This document shows, in pieces, positions 37,593 to 47,259 of a stretch of 64,000 bases of DNA. The notes beneath the pieces were generated by a model, which was not told the DNA's origin, did no database searches, and worked only from the letters and a program-made list of their open reading frames with translations. Source of the DNA: CAUYUA01 sp963575675 (GTDB lineage: Bacteria; Pseudomonadota; Alphaproteobacteria; Azospirillales; Azospirillaceae); NCBI GenBank assembly GCA_963575675.1, contig CAUYUA010000261.1:18121-82120 (forward strand), read 5' to 3'. How positions within the stretch are numbered: position 1 is the first letter of the stretch; the number at the start of each line of letters is the position of its first letter. The translations under genes were made by a program, and so were the position numbers.

Positions 37593-37637
37593 AAAAAGGG
37601 TCCAGGGACTGAGAACACAGTTCCTGGCCCCTTTTTT
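37593..37637. terminator. Compressed palindromic element acting as hairpin after the protease gene (copy 7)
   Basis: AAAAAGGG, then CCAGGGACTGAGAACACAGTTCCTGG, then CCCCTTTTTT form a hairpin flanked by A and T runs, so it could terminate in both directions. It is the outer module of the palindromic element without the inner parts. It begins right after the protease stop codon and separates the protease from the secretion genes downstream, which may lower their expression relative to the substrate. Confidence 0.8.
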
Positions 37638-37638
37638 G

Positions 37639-40600
37639 TTAACTCACCAAGATTATGTCGCTGGCGGCAATGGCGGCGTTGTTGGTGAAACGCGCCACCG
37701 CCACAGGTGACGAGGCTCTCGCAGAACCATCTGCGTCGTAATAAAGAGTGTGGTTATTATTGTTGTATATCAGGCGCGTTGTCGCGTTGTCCGCTGTTCC
37801 GGTTGTGTTGCAAGTGAATAATGACGAGTTGAGTGCGCCGAGAGGTTGGCGTGGAAAGTTAAAACTACTGGACAGTAACGCGATTTTGTCTGTTCCACTG
37901 GTGAAGTCCGCAATATCGGCTCCAAAAGTGTTGTTCGCGCTAAAGTAGAAGAAGTCAACGCCTCCGTTTCCGGTTAGAGTTGCTCCGCGAGAGGCGATGA
38001 GGCGATCACTATTGTCGGCGCCACGAGCGACGTTGCTGACCGCTCCGACGCGAGTGCTGTCATAAATAGTTCCGGTCGCGGTAGAATCTCCTATGGCGGC
38101 TCCGTTTACGCCGACGAGTCTGGTGTAAATGTACTCGTTGCCCTCTGTGAGCGAGTCGAGTGTGACGCGGACGGGAACGTCAATGTAACTGCTGCCTGCG
38201 GCGATGGTGTAAGTGCTGGTTGAAGGGGCGGGGGTGAAATCGGAGCCTGCCGTGGCCGTCCAGGTTTCGGTCGAGAGTCGGAAGGTCACTGCGGATGCAA
38301 ACGTGTGCGACAAGCTGACGCGATACATAAGCGGGCCGCCGCCTTCGTAGGCCTCTGCATCGGCAATGGAAATGACGGGCGCTTCTGCGCTGTTGCGCAC
38401 GGCGTACATGTAGACGCCGGTTGCGCCCGTGTTTCCGGTCGAGTCTTCCAACGCCAGCATGCTGCTTTCGTCGCCGGAGCCGGTAAGCTCGATGACGTGA
38501 GAGCCATCGCCGACGGCGTATCCTGCTCTTGCTGCGGTTCCGCCCAGTCCGGAACTGTCGCCGCCGCTGGCTTCGCCTGAATCCCAGTTGATGTCTGCGT
38601 AACGGTAAACGATGTCGAAGTCCCCGTTGTTGCGATTGATCAACTGCACTTGGAAGGAGTTGGTGGGGGCGTTATTGCGATCATAAAAACCGACGGTGTT
38701 CCAGGTCGCCGTAAAAGTGCCGTTGGCGGCGTCAAGATCATAATATATCTTATTGTTCGTTCCGCCGGCTTCGCCTCTGGTGTCGACATCGGCCCAGAAT
38801 GGGGCGATGATCGGGAAGCTGGCGTTATCCAGGGCAGACGGAGTGTAGCTACTCAATGGGGAGTTGAACGTGATGCTGCCGTTGATGTTGACATAGAGCG
38901 ATGTGTAGCGGTGGCCGAAGAAGTTTAGTCCTGAATTTCCGAAGATCGAGCGGACGTCGATTCGGTCGGATGATCCGTCGTCGCCTGGCTCTAGAACATT
39001 TTCGCCATAGTCGGCGTTGCCGCCGAGACCTCTGACCAAACGATTGTTTTGGTCGTCGACGGTCGCGACAGCCGTTGCTCGACCAATGGTTGCATTGTTT
39101 GCTCGGCTGATAATAGCGGAGAAGGTTTGTTGACCCTCAGCGACCATGTTGTAACGAAGTGAAACCGGTATTTCGATGGAGGTCTGGCCTGCGGCAATGG
39201 TGTAGGTTTTGTCGGCAATCGGCACATAGCGAGAGCTGTCGGCGGTGCCGTCGGTTGTGCTGATGTGGAAACTGACCGCTTTGTCCACCGCTCGGGACAA
39301 GCGGACGGTGAACATCGCAGAGCCTCCTTCGGCGCCGGACGTGTCTTCGATATTGAGCTGAGGCAGAGACTGACTGATTGTGCCGGCGCGCACTGCCCAC
39401 TGAAACAGGCCGTTGACGCCGACGTTGCTCTGAGTGTCGATGTTCAGGATGTCGTTTGAGCCTGAGCCCTGAACCTCGTACCACCTGTTGCCGCCGGCGT
39501 TCCAGCCGGCTCGGGCTGCTGAGCCGCCGTTGTTTGCATTCCAAACGCCGCCGTCATTGCCGCCGCTGGCGGTTCCGGCGTTCCAATTGATGTCTTCATA
39601 GCGAAACACGATGTCGAAATCGCCGTTGCCGCGATTGATCAATTGCAATTGAAAGGCGTTCAGCGCATCAACGCCGTAAGAGTAATAACCGACGTCATCC
39701 CAAGTGACTGTGAATATGCCGTCGGCGGCGTCGATGTCGTAGTAGACTTGATTGCTGCCGGTGGAGTTTCCGCCTTGGGTCGGCGTGTGTGATCCGGAGC
39801 GAGTGTCGACGTCGGCCCAGAACGGAGCAATGATCGGATTGTTGCTGCTGCCGGTGATGCGACCGGGCGTGTAAGAGCTGAGCGGACTGCCGAACGTGAT
39901 GTTGCCGTTGTTGTTGACGTAGACCGAGGTGAAGCGGGTTCCGTAGAAATTCAAACCACTGGAGCCGAAAATCGATGTCAAGTCTACAGCGTTGGTGCTG
40001 CCGTCGTCGTTGCTTTCCAGCACGCCTTCTCCGAAATCGGCGCTTCCACCCAGGCCGTTGACCAGGGCGTTGTCGAGCGTGACGGAAGTGTTTGTGCTGG
40101 TGAGCGTGAACGTGCTCCAGTCGCTCCATGTGGATCCGTCATACGCTGCGACTTGAAGCTCGTCGGAGCCCGACATGGCGCTGGTTGCAAACCGCAATTG
40201 TTGCAGTTGCGCCGCCGTGACTTCGATGATCTGGCCGGACGCTTGGGTGACGGAGTTTAGCTGCCAATCGCCGCTGTCGATATCAATGGTGTTGTCCCGG
40301 ACTCGATATCGAGTGATGATGTTGCCGTCGGGATCGGTTGCGCTGAACAGCGATCCTGCGGAGACAAAAGTGTTGACGGCGTAGCTTCGGTCGCGGGCTG
40401 TGACCACTGGGGCTCGGTTGGGGAGCGACGTGTTGATGGTGAATGAGCGCCATTCGCCCCAGTTGTTTCCGTCGGAGGCGCGCACCCAAATGTTGTCGGC
40501 GGAGGTCGCTGATCCGCCGGTGAAGCCGACTGTGGAAAGCGCCGCAGCGTCTACAGTGATGTTGCTTACGGCGTTTTGTTGCACGCCGTCTACGGTGATG

Positions 40601-43029
40601 TAGCCGCTGGTTGCGTCGCTTACGCCATCCCAGAACTGATATTGAGTGATTCTATCGTTGGCGTCGGGATCTCTGGCGGAGAAATAGGTGGAGCCGCCGA
40701 TTGTAATTTGCGCCCCTGAAGCGATAGTCCAGCGGCCTGGGTTTGCGACGGTCACAATGGGCGTCCGATTGGGCGCCGCAGACGTGGAGAGCGTTAGGGT
40801 AAGATTTGAACTCCAGTCTTGGCCGTCATAGGCTCGAACGTAGACGGTGTCTTGACCTGCGGTTGTGCCGCCAACCCAGCGCACGGTTGATAAGTCCTCT
40901 GTAAGAACGCTGCTGATGTCGGCTGCGGTTTGAGCCTCCCAGGTCGACGTTGAGCTGTTATAAACCTCGAAGTAACCGCTGGTTGAGGTCGGAGTGTTGT
41001 CAAGAAATTGATATTGAGTTATGGCGTCGTGATCTGCGTCGCTGATGTTGAATAAATTCTGCGCCAATGTATTTTGTCGCGCAGCCACGGTGCGGTTGCT
41101 TGCGGACGCCGCAGTCAACACCGGAGCGTGATTGGTGCTTGCGGCGGCGGCGGCGGCCGACAAGGACATATGGTAATTCGTGTTTCCGGAGTATTGATAG
41201 ACGTGAACGTAATAAGCGCCGGCGGCCAGGTTATTGAGTGTGATTGCTTCGTCGGCGGTGTCCCAATTTTGGCTGATCGACAGTCTGGAGCCTGATGCGT
41301 TGAGGATTTCAACGTCGGCGTCGGCGGTTAGATTGGTTAGGCCCAATGACACGTTCGCGCGGCGCCCGAGTGTAAATTTGTAGTAGTCGTGGCGATCATT
41401 GCCGCCGACGGCGTCATCGATCGGCGTGATGGCGTTGCTGGTCTGGCTGGCGGTGAGAAGCGCGCCGAGGTTGGACGTGGAAGGCGAAGAACCGGCGGCG
41501 GAGAAGCTGTTGGCGCCGCGATCATTGCGGCTGACGGTGGAAATCGTGGTGAAGTTGAATGTGGTGTTGTCGGTGAATCCGGCGTATCGATTTCCTGCGG
41601 CGTCCCAGATCGCCGAGTTGTCGATTGCGACCGAATACGCGTTGTTGTTGACGAGGTTGGCGTTGGGATTGATGGTGACCGTCGTTCCGGAAAAATTGAC
41701 GCGGGCTGTGTCGGTGACGCTGATGGTCTCTAACACTCGACCTGTGGTCTGGTTGGTGATGACGATGTTGCCGTATCCGGCGCGCACGTTTTCGCTGAAG
41801 GTCAGCGATAGATTGGCGTCGATTGCGACGTTTGCGGAATTATCGCTTGGCGACGTGGATACGAGCGTCGGCGCGGTTTCATCCGAACTGCCGCCGCCTG
41901 TGTCGCTGACCGAGAACGTGCCGTTGCTGAAGCGCATTTGTTCGATATTGGTCAGGCGATCTGTGCCGTCGGGGCTGTTGCTTCGGTTGTCGGCGACGGT
42001 GTACACGCCGTTTCCCAGATCGCTGATCGTGTAGTTGCTGCGCGCTCCGGAGAAGACGGCGATGTCATTGCCGCTTCCGCCATCGATGGCGTCGTTTCCG
42101 CCGCCGCCGGTCAGAACATTCGCCAAGTCGTTTCCGTAGATGGTGTCGCCGCCGGTTCCGCCGACGGCGTTTTCAATGCTGCATCCATAGGCGATGGAGA
42201 GATTGTTGGTCAGTCCGCCGACGCTGCTGAAGTGTTGATCGCCTTGGTTGAGATCAATTCGCGCGGTTTGGCTGTAACCGGAAACATCTAGAGTGTCGTT
42301 TCCGCCGCCATCCCACAGACACACGATTCTTGCGCCGCTTTGACTGGAGAAATCCCATTCTGCGGCGTCTGCGGTGGAATGGAAGCCGTACACAGTGTCT
42401 GTGTTGCGGATAGATGTGTTGGCGCCGTAAATGCGTTGCGCGGCGTATATGTCATAAAGAAGGGGAGTGCGTGCGAAATTGTTGCCGTGAGGGGTGGTGT
42501 TGTTGTCGGAACCGGCGTCCCAGTACGACATTAATGAATATTGTCTTGTGTCGTTGGTGAATATTGCGTCTGTGGCGTATTCTCCGGAGCCGTTATATGG
42601 GCCGGGGTGACCGAGGCCGATGGTGTGTCCAAGCTCATGAATGAGCGCCATATTTTCATATGCGCCCGGGGTCGCCAGCGCGTTGAGGTCATATTGCGTC
42701 GCATTAAAAACGATTGAATTCGAGGTGATTTGACTGCCGGAGGTCGAACTCTGCGAGTATGCGTAAAAATTCCCGGTGTCGGTTCTCAGAGTGATTTGAG
42801 CGCTGCTGGTTGTGTAGTTGAATCGGATGTTTGCGACGTCGGACCAAGTGCGCATGGCCGTTGTTATGGCGGCTCTTTGGCCTGAGGTCCAGCTTCCGGA
42901 TGTCGTCCATGTCACGGTCGGAGACGAGCCTGCGGCGCCCCATCGGCGAGCTGACGCGCCTGTTGCGCTCCAATAACCGTTGATTAGGTAATCTGAAAAC
43001 TGTGCTGCGGTTGCGACTGTTCTCGACAT
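37639..43029 (-). CDS. Secreted metzincin protease with RTX, PPC-like, NIDO and Calx-beta modules
   Basis: This 1796-residue protein starts directly with a catalytic domain and has no Sec signal. The zinc site is HELGHTIGLGH (residues 131-141) with the Met-turn SLMSYW (165-170), as in serralysin-type M10/metzincin proteases. RTX-like GGxGxD repeats follow (about 290-325), then an SbsA-type Ig domain (about 380-490), a pre-peptidase-type domain (about 535-640), and cadherin-like repeats (about 650-980). Two nidogen-like blocks (about 983-1215 and 1328-1545) each precede a Calx-beta domain. The last 140 residues look like a type I secretion signal (DFTSGTDKIALLSS). The neighbouring exporter is its likely route. 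Its host target is unknown. Confidence 0.92.
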   Translation of the reverse strand: MSRTVATAAQFSDYLINGYWSATGASARRWGAAGSSPTVTWTTSGSWTSGQRAAITTAMRTWSDVANIRFNYTTSSAQITLRTDTGNFYAYSQSSTSGSQITSNSIVFNATQYDLNALATPGAYENMALIHELGHTIGLGHPGPYNGSGEYATDAIFTNDTRQYSLMSYWDAGSDNNTTPHGNNFARTPLLYDIYAAQRIYGANTSIRNTDTVYGFHSTADAAEWDFSSQSGARIVCLWDGGGNDTLDVSGYSQTARIDLNQGDQHFSSVGGLTNNLSIAYGCSIENAVGGTGGDTIYGNDLANVLTGGGGNDAIDGGSGNDIAVFSGARSNYTISDLGNGVYTVADNRSNSPDGTDRLTNIEQMRFSNGTFSVSDTGGGSSDETAPTLVSTSPSDNSANVAIDANLSLTFSENVRAGYGNIVITNQTTGRVLETISVTDTARVNFSGTTVTINPNANLVNNNAYSVAIDNSAIWDAAGNRYAGFTDNTTFNFTTISTVSRNDRGANSFSAAGSSPSTSNLGALLTASQTSNAITPIDDAVGGNDRHDYYKFTLGRRANVSLGLTNLTADADVEILNASGSRLSISQNWDTADEAITLNNLAAGAYYVHVYQYSGNTNYHMSLSAAAAAASTNHAPVLTAASASNRTVAARQNTLAQNLFNISDADHDAITQYQFLDNTPTSTSGYFEVYNSSTSTWEAQTAADISSVLTEDLSTVRWVGGTTAGQDTVYVRAYDGQDWSSNLTLTLSTSAAPNRTPIVTVANPGRWTIASGAQITIGGSTYFSARDPDANDRITQYQFWDGVSDATSGYITVDGVQQNAVSNITVDAAALSTVGFTGGSATSADNIWVRASDGNNWGEWRSFTINTSLPNRAPVVTARDRSYAVNTFVSAGSLFSATDPDGNIITRYRVRDNTIDIDSGDWQLNSVTQASGQIIEVTAAQLQQLRFATSAMSGSDELQVAAYDGSTWSDWSTFTLTSTNTSVTLDNALVNGLGGSADFGEGVLESNDDGSTNAVDLTSIFGSSGLNFYGTRFTSVYVNNNGNITFGSPLSSYTPGRITGSSNNPIIAPFWADVDTRSGSHTPTQGGNSTGSNQVYYDIDAADGIFTVTWDDVGYYSYGVDALNAFQLQLINRGNGDFDIVFRYEDINWNAGTASGGNDGGVWNANNGGSAARAGWNAGGNRWYEVQGSGSNDILNIDTQSNVGVNGLFQWAVRAGTISQSLPQLNIEDTSGAEGGSAMFTVRLSRAVDKAVSFHISTTDGTADSSRYVPIADKTYTIAAGQTSIEIPVSLRYNMVAEGQQTFSAIISRANNATIGRATAVATVDDQNNRLVRGLGGNADYGENVLEPGDDGSSDRIDVRSIFGNSGLNFFGHRYTSLYVNINGSITFNSPLSSYTPSALDNASFPIIAPFWADVDTRGEAGGTNNKIYYDLDAANGTFTATWNTVGFYDRNNAPTNSFQVQLINRNNGDFDIVYRYADINWDSGEASGGDSSGLGGTAARAGYAVGDGSHVIELTGSGDESSMLALEDSTGNTGATGVYMYAVRNSAEAPVISIADAEAYEGGGPLMYRVSLSHTFASAVTFRLSTETWTATAGSDFTPAPSTSTYTIAAGSSYIDVPVRVTLDSLTEGNEYIYTRLVGVNGAAIGDSTATGTIYDSTRVGAVSNVARGADNSDRLIASRGATLTGNGGVDFFYFSANNTFGADIADFTSGTDKIALLSSSFNFPRQPLGALNSSLFTCNTTGTADNATTRLIYNNNNHTLYYDADGSARASSPVAVARFTNNAAIAASDIILVS

Positions 43030-43474
43030 GACACGACCTCGTCTCTTTCCATCATTTTATCTTTTGCCCGTCCTAATCGCAACAAATTTCGTTTGAGTGA
43101 GTAGCAATAATTTAGAGAGAGCGGGGTGTTGGTGAATTTTTGAAATACGTTTTATCGACTTTTCTATCTCGTAAAGTACATTACAGGCATTGGGTTGTTT
43201 TGGCGTGGGGAGTAGGAAGTTTTGTTTTTATAATTGATTGTTTTTTTCGAGGGGAGACGTTCTTTTTATACTTTAGCCTGTTTGAATTTGCATTTATTGA
43301 TGTTTTTGCATCGATGTTGCGGCGCAATGGAAAGAGTGGGCGGTGATCTTTAAAGTCAAAGGTTTGTCGGCTCATTGAGTTGGTTTAATGAGTGGCGCGG
43401 CGTTGAGTGTCTGTTGACCCGTCATATCGGCATGGTTTATGCTAATATGGTTTATGCTAAAGTGCAGCTAAAGT
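43030..43474. other. Upstream region of the protease; doubtful 68-codon ORF
   Basis: This AT-rich gap probably carries the protease promoter (minus strand). A plus-strand ORF from the TTG at 43140 to 43346 would encode a 68-residue protein with two hydrophobic stretches, but it has a poor ribosome binding site and no recognisable family. There is a repeated GGTTTATGCTAA motif at 43433-43460. Confidence 0.4.
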
Positions 43475-44152
43475 TCAGCTATAGCGTTCTTCAAGCCATG
43501 GATCGCCTTCATTGTGGTAGCCTCGCACTTCCCAGAACCCTGGTTGGTCTTTTGTCAAAAACGTGATTTGGCGCACCCATTTGGCGCTTTTCCATAAGTA
43601 TATCTTTGGTATTATTATGCGCGCAGGGCCTCCGTGTTCGATTGAAATCGGTTGTCTTTCCCAATGAGTCGCCACGAGGACATCGCCGTCTTCAAACGAT
43701 TCGCGACGGAGGTTTGTCGTGTAGCCGTCGTAGGAGGTGAAAACCACGTGGCTTGCTTCGGGAAGGGGCTGAACAACTTCCAAAATATGTTTGGCGGACA
43801 CGCCCTCCCAGTGGTTGTTGAATCGTGACCATGTCGTGACGCAGTGCATGTCTGAAGTGTCGGTAAAGCGGGGTTGCGCTTGAAATTCGTCCCAGGTCCA
43901 GCGCGTAGGGTTGCGCACGGCTCCGTCTATGGTTAAAGACCAGTCTTGTAGCGATATGCTTGGCTGTACGCCAAGATCAAGGATAGGCCAGTTTTTGACT
44001 TCGTGTTGTCCGGGAGGAAGGCGAGCGCGTTCTGGCGTCGCCGGGTCTCCTGTGAGACCACGTCCTTCTTTCGCCCACAGTTTTTTGCTTTCGATTAGCT
44101 TGATCTTGACGTTTTCGAATAGGGATTTTATTTCTTCCTTTGACGTTGTCAT
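43475..44152 (-). CDS. Sulfite oxidase-like molybdopterin oxidoreductase
   Basis: The 225-residue protein is a short member of the oxidoreductase molybdopterin-binding family (COG2041). The likely molybdenum-ligating Cys is in DMHCVTTWSRFNNHWEGV (about residue 100). Other family features are NWPILDLGVQPSISLQDWSLTIDG, FTSYDGYTTNLR and GGPARIIIPKIYLWKSAKWV. It has no signal peptide and no dimerisation domain, so it is a minimal cytoplasmic form of unknown substrate. I take the ATG at 44152 with GGAG upstream. Confidence 0.88.
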   Translation of the reverse strand: MTTSKEEIKSLFENVKIKLIESKKLWAKEGRGLTGDPATPERARLPPGQHEVKNWPILDLGVQPSISLQDWSLTIDGAVRNPTRWTWDEFQAQPRFTDTSDMHCVTTWSRFNNHWEGVSAKHILEVVQPLPEASHVVFTSYDGYTTNLRRESFEDGDVLVATHWERQPISIEHGGPARIIIPKIYLWKSAKWVRQITFLTKDQPGFWEVRGYHNEGDPWLEERYS

Positions 44153-44242
44153 GGCGTGAATCTCCGAATTTTTCAATTTTCCGAACTTTTTTCGGGCAGG
44201 CATTGCTTTAAAAGCAATGGAAGCAAACGGCTCCATGAGAAA

Positions 44243-44331
44243 ATCGCTTCGCGAATAAGGGGAGGCTTTTGCTCCCCCCCCCTTATGACCCCAAGCGACC
44301 AGGAACTCGGTTCTCAGTCCCTGGACCCTTT
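44243..44331. repeat. Half palindromic element (copy 8)
   Basis: A right half only: TCGCTTCGCGAATAAGG, a G/C hairpin with a C9-10 run, then CCAGGAACTCGGTTCTCAGTCC and TGGACCC. It lies just after the 3' end of the phage scaffold-like gene (minus strand) and before the oxidoreductase gene, and marks the left edge of the phage remnant. Confidence 0.85.
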
Positions 44332-44377
44332 TGAATTTTATTCAGAAGACCTGCGTCAAGTGTAAGATTTGTCGGCG

Positions 44378-45022
44378 TTATTGTCTATTGTTGTCTTCGT
44401 CCGGATATAGACGCCGAAATCCCTCGGTCACTTTTTTGACGAGGTCGGGATTTCGATCACGCCAGTAACGTGGATCGCGCATCATTTTGTGCAAGTCTGT
44501 TTCCGAGATTCCATTCGAATTTCCACTGTTTTTGTGAAGAGTGGCGGGTTCCGCTCCGCCTGTCATCAAACGATGAATGGCCATGACGCCCTCTGCGGTT
44601 GTGGAGAGCGCCTCGACGGCGGTTGAGGGGAGATTCTTATTAGCCCAGGCCAGCATTTGGCGCGAGGTTTCTCTCCATTGATCGGCCCCGCCGAAATAAT
44701 CAATCAATCGCTGTAGTTGCCGTTCGGCTTCGAAATCGGCGGTCATGTTCTGCACCATAGGCAAGAGGTGCTCGGCGGCCAGATCATAAACGAATTGAGC
44801 TTGCTCGGGCGTGAAGCCCAGTTGGTGCATGCGTCGGTTGATTTCGGTGTCTGGAGTGAACATCCCATGGTCGCAAGCAATCTTATAACCATCAGGATGC
44901 TCGGGGACGCCGAGGTGACGCAGAAGAGTCGCTCGATCCGGGAAATCCGAAATTTTTCCGTTTTTTTCTTCACTTGGCGCGGGCGTGTTCAGCGCGGGCG
45001 CGATCAACAAGTTCTCTGACAT
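44378..45022 (-). CDS. Phage capsid assembly (scaffold-like) protein
   Basis: This 214-residue acidic protein resembles capsid-assembly proteins of T7-like phages found in Rhodospirillales prophages (recall). Features are YKIACDHGMFTPDTEINRRMHQLGFTPEQAQFVYDLA split over residues 46-82, a helical centre, and DLHKMMRDPRYWRDRNPDLVKKVTEGFRRLY at the C terminus. It would chaperone the major capsid protein, but no capsid gene follows: the next item downstream is a palindromic element and a cellular gene, so the morphogenesis module is cut off. AAGGAAG lies before the ATG. Confidence 0.78.
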   Translation of the reverse strand: MSENLLIAPALNTPAPSEEKNGKISDFPDRATLLRHLGVPEHPDGYKIACDHGMFTPDTEINRRMHQLGFTPEQAQFVYDLAAEHLLPMVQNMTADFEAERQLQRLIDYFGGADQWRETSRQMLAWANKNLPSTAVEALSTTAEGVMAIHRLMTGGAEPATLHKNSGNSNGISETDLHKMMRDPRYWRDRNPDLVKKVTEGFRRLYPDEDNNRQ

Positions 45023-45079
45023 ATTGTTCTTCCTTTTATCAAAGAGAAGGGAAAGTCATTGTTTTCGACGATTGTTTTT

Positions 45080-45421
45080 TTAGATTTGAGGTTTTCTCTC
45101 TATTGGCGCGGGACGTCGTCCGCGTGAGATCAGAGCCAGAAGAGAGTGAACCAAGAAGCGTTGTCCTTCCAGGTGGCGCAGCGAGGCGTCGGAGGCGTTT
45201 GGTCCCAAAGAGCGATCGAGAGTCATGCTTCGCAGCCAAGATAAAACACGGGCTCCGTCGGCGTTGGAAAAGCATCGGGCGAAACATAAAACTAAGTCGT
45301 TGTCTGATCCGCCGTTGTTTCCGCCGCCGTTTCCACTGGGGGCGGGCTGTTGCAGCCACTCCCATCCGGCGTGGGGTGCGGGGGTGTTGGCGTTGTCGGA
45401 AGAACCGGAAGAAAAAGTCAT
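45080..45421 (-). CDS. Bbp19-like phage protein
   Basis: The 113-residue protein has the pattern CFARCFSNADGARVLSWLRSMTLDRSLGPNASDASLRHLEGQRFLVHSLLALISRGR over residues 46-104, which recalls Bbp19-type proteins of podovirus-like prophages. Its function is unknown. It lies between the portal and scaffold genes, as in related prophages. AGGAG is eight bases before the ATG. The Gly/Asn-rich first 40 residues are probably disordered. Confidence 0.75.
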   Translation of the reverse strand: MTFSSGSSDNANTPAPHAGWEWLQQPAPSGNGGGNNGGSDNDLVLCFARCFSNADGARVLSWLRSMTLDRSLGPNASDASLRHLEGQRFLVHSLLALISRGRRPAPIERKPQI

Positions 45422-45467
45422 GAGAGGGACTCCTGTGATGGTGGGAATTTAAAAAGCTGATTTGGCC

Positions 45468-47000
45468 CTAATTGGGTGTGACGGGCGGGGTGGGGCGAAA
45501 AAGAGTGGGGGGCGCTCCGAACGCATTGCCCAGCCAACGGGCGGCGGCGGGAGCATCGATTATGGCCAGAGCCTCGGGGCCGAGTCCGGCGGCGGTTTCC
45601 AGCCAATGAAGCGTAGCCTCGACGTCGCGTTGAGCCTGCGCTTGCGCCAATGGCGAACGATGTTGAATTTCGATCAAACGACCATCGACCGCGATGTCGG
45701 GACATTCTCCGCGTCGGCGGAGAATGGCGAGAATGCGCAGGATCAGGGGCGTTAGAAGCTCGGATTGCAACCGGCCATAGGTTGCGCCCAAGAGGCGCGC
45801 CATTTCCGCCGATCGGGTCACAACTTCAGTGGCGGTCATTCGAGAACCTGCAACCGGCCCCAGTTGATCGATGAGCAAGGCGTGGCGAATGCGGCGGCGC
45901 AGGTCGTCGAGCATCAATTGCGAGACGTCGAAGCGCGCGGGGTTGGACAGCGGCGTTAATCCCGCCGAGCCCACTGCTTTGGGGATGATGGTTCCCGGCG
46001 TCAGGCGAATGGTGGCGGGATTCAGAACGCCGTCGTCATCGGCTTGCCACATGCCGGTTACGGCGATCGAGGCGTTTTTCAGCACCAGCTCAACCACTTT
46101 GTTGACGGTCTTGATGTCGGGCAGAGCTTTCATCACCGGAGATCGGCCATAGATTTCTCCCGGCGCCTTCATCCAGCGGAAATTGATGAAGGGGGATTGT
46201 CCGAATCGACCTTCGGTCAAAAGGCGAGGGCGATCATCGACGCCAACCCCGGCGACGTTCTCTGAGGCCAAGAGCGCCATATAACGGTATGCCGGGCCGT
46301 CGGGGATCACCGCTTCCACCACCGACAGACGGAGGTTGGGATCATCGGCCTTTAAAGCGGCTTTCAGAGCGGATTCCGGCAGAGCCTCGGCTCCGAAGCG
46401 TTGCTGGAATTGCTCCAATGTTAGAGCGGTGCGGCGGAAGGTGACGTTCAAGCGGCCTTCCAATCCTTCTTCCAGCACCACTTCCGAGAGCGGCGCGGCG
46501 GTAAAGCGCAAACACGAGATTTCTCCCGGCGCGGACTCTTCCACCAACAGACTGGCGGTGCCGCAGGTGACGAGGTCCAGGAGGCATTGATGCATCTCGA
46601 CCGCAAAGTTGGAGCGATCGAGGTGGTTGTGGGCGGCTGTGGTGATTTTTTCCAACAGCGGCGCTGCGGTTTGACGTTCTTCGGGCTTAAGATCGGGGCC
46701 GGGGTTCAGGCCGAACCAGCGTGACCATGGTGGAGTGAGAGAGGCGAGGAGGCTTGCGGCCAATTGTTCGACGGCGTCGGGGGCGGTTCCGTCGAACAAA
46801 CGATCGACGCGGCGTTCTCCGGGAACGAGGCGTTGGGTGAATCCGGCTGACAGAGGCAAAGCGAAATCGCAACATTCTTGCCAATGCGCTTCCCAAATGC
46901 TGCGCTGCGCGCAGGCGGAGGCGTAGCGTTGCAGAATTTTCCGAGTGCGTTCGTCATCAGGGAGAGGGAGGGCGTGTGGAGAAGAAGGCGGCGTGCGCAT
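45468..47000 (-). CDS. Phage head-to-tail connector (portal) protein, podovirus type
   Basis: At 510 residues this matches the podovirus head-tail connector family in length and pattern: RTRKILQRYASACAQRSIWEAHWQECCDFALP near the start, FDGTAPDAVEQLAASLLASLTPPWSRWFGL (about residues 70-100), and AGSRMTATEVVTRSAEMARLLGATYGRLQSELLTPLILRILAIL (about 395-440). Such portals form the dodecameric ring through which DNA is packaged. The gene is intact. Its start lies 23 bases from the edge of the long inverted repeat, so its original upstream neighbours were probably displaced. No terminase gene is in the window. Confidence 0.85.
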   Translation of the reverse strand: MRTPPSSPHALPLPDDERTRKILQRYASACAQRSIWEAHWQECCDFALPLSAGFTQRLVPGERRVDRLFDGTAPDAVEQLAASLLASLTPPWSRWFGLNPGPDLKPEERQTAAPLLEKITTAAHNHLDRSNFAVEMHQCLLDLVTCGTASLLVEESAPGEISCLRFTAAPLSEVVLEEGLEGRLNVTFRRTALTLEQFQQRFGAEALPESALKAALKADDPNLRLSVVEAVIPDGPAYRYMALLASENVAGVGVDDRPRLLTEGRFGQSPFINFRWMKAPGEIYGRSPVMKALPDIKTVNKVVELVLKNASIAVTGMWQADDDGVLNPATIRLTPGTIIPKAVGSAGLTPLSNPARFDVSQLMLDDLRRRIRHALLIDQLGPVAGSRMTATEVVTRSAEMARLLGATYGRLQSELLTPLILRILAILRRRGECPDIAVDGRLIEIQHRSPLAQAQAQRDVEATLHWLETAAGLGPEALAIIDAPAAARWLGNAFGAPPTLFRPTPPVTPN

Positions 47001-47139
47001 GATTAGGAAGTTCTCCTTGTGCGGGGGAGAAGGAAGAGAAAGAATTTAAAGAGTGGAGCGAATAGAGTAGGCGACCTGAGTTTCAAAGCAACGTCACTTG
47101 ACGTCACCTTAAAGTTCTCCAAAAGTTCCAGAAATTAAA

Positions 47140-47214
47140 GTCGCTTCGCGAATAAGGGGGGCTTTCGCTCCCCCCTTATGATCCCGAGCGACCAGGAACA
47201 CAGTCCCTGGACCC
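47140..47214. repeat. Half palindromic element in the left arm (copy 9)
   Basis: This right-half unit has TCGCTTCGCGAATAAGG, a GGGGGGCTTTCGCTCCCCCC hairpin, CCAGGAACACAGTCCCTGG and ACCC. It has the same orientation as the half at 44243. Its mirror copy is at 52121. Confidence 0.9.
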
Positions 47215-47259
47215 ATCTTATTTTTATTCAGAAGAGTCGTCAGGTAGAATCAAGTAGAG

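Noticed and set aside
43140..43346. 68-codon membrane-like ORF upstream of the protease
   Set aside because: TTG start, poor ribosome binding site and no family; kept only as a note in the intergenic entry.
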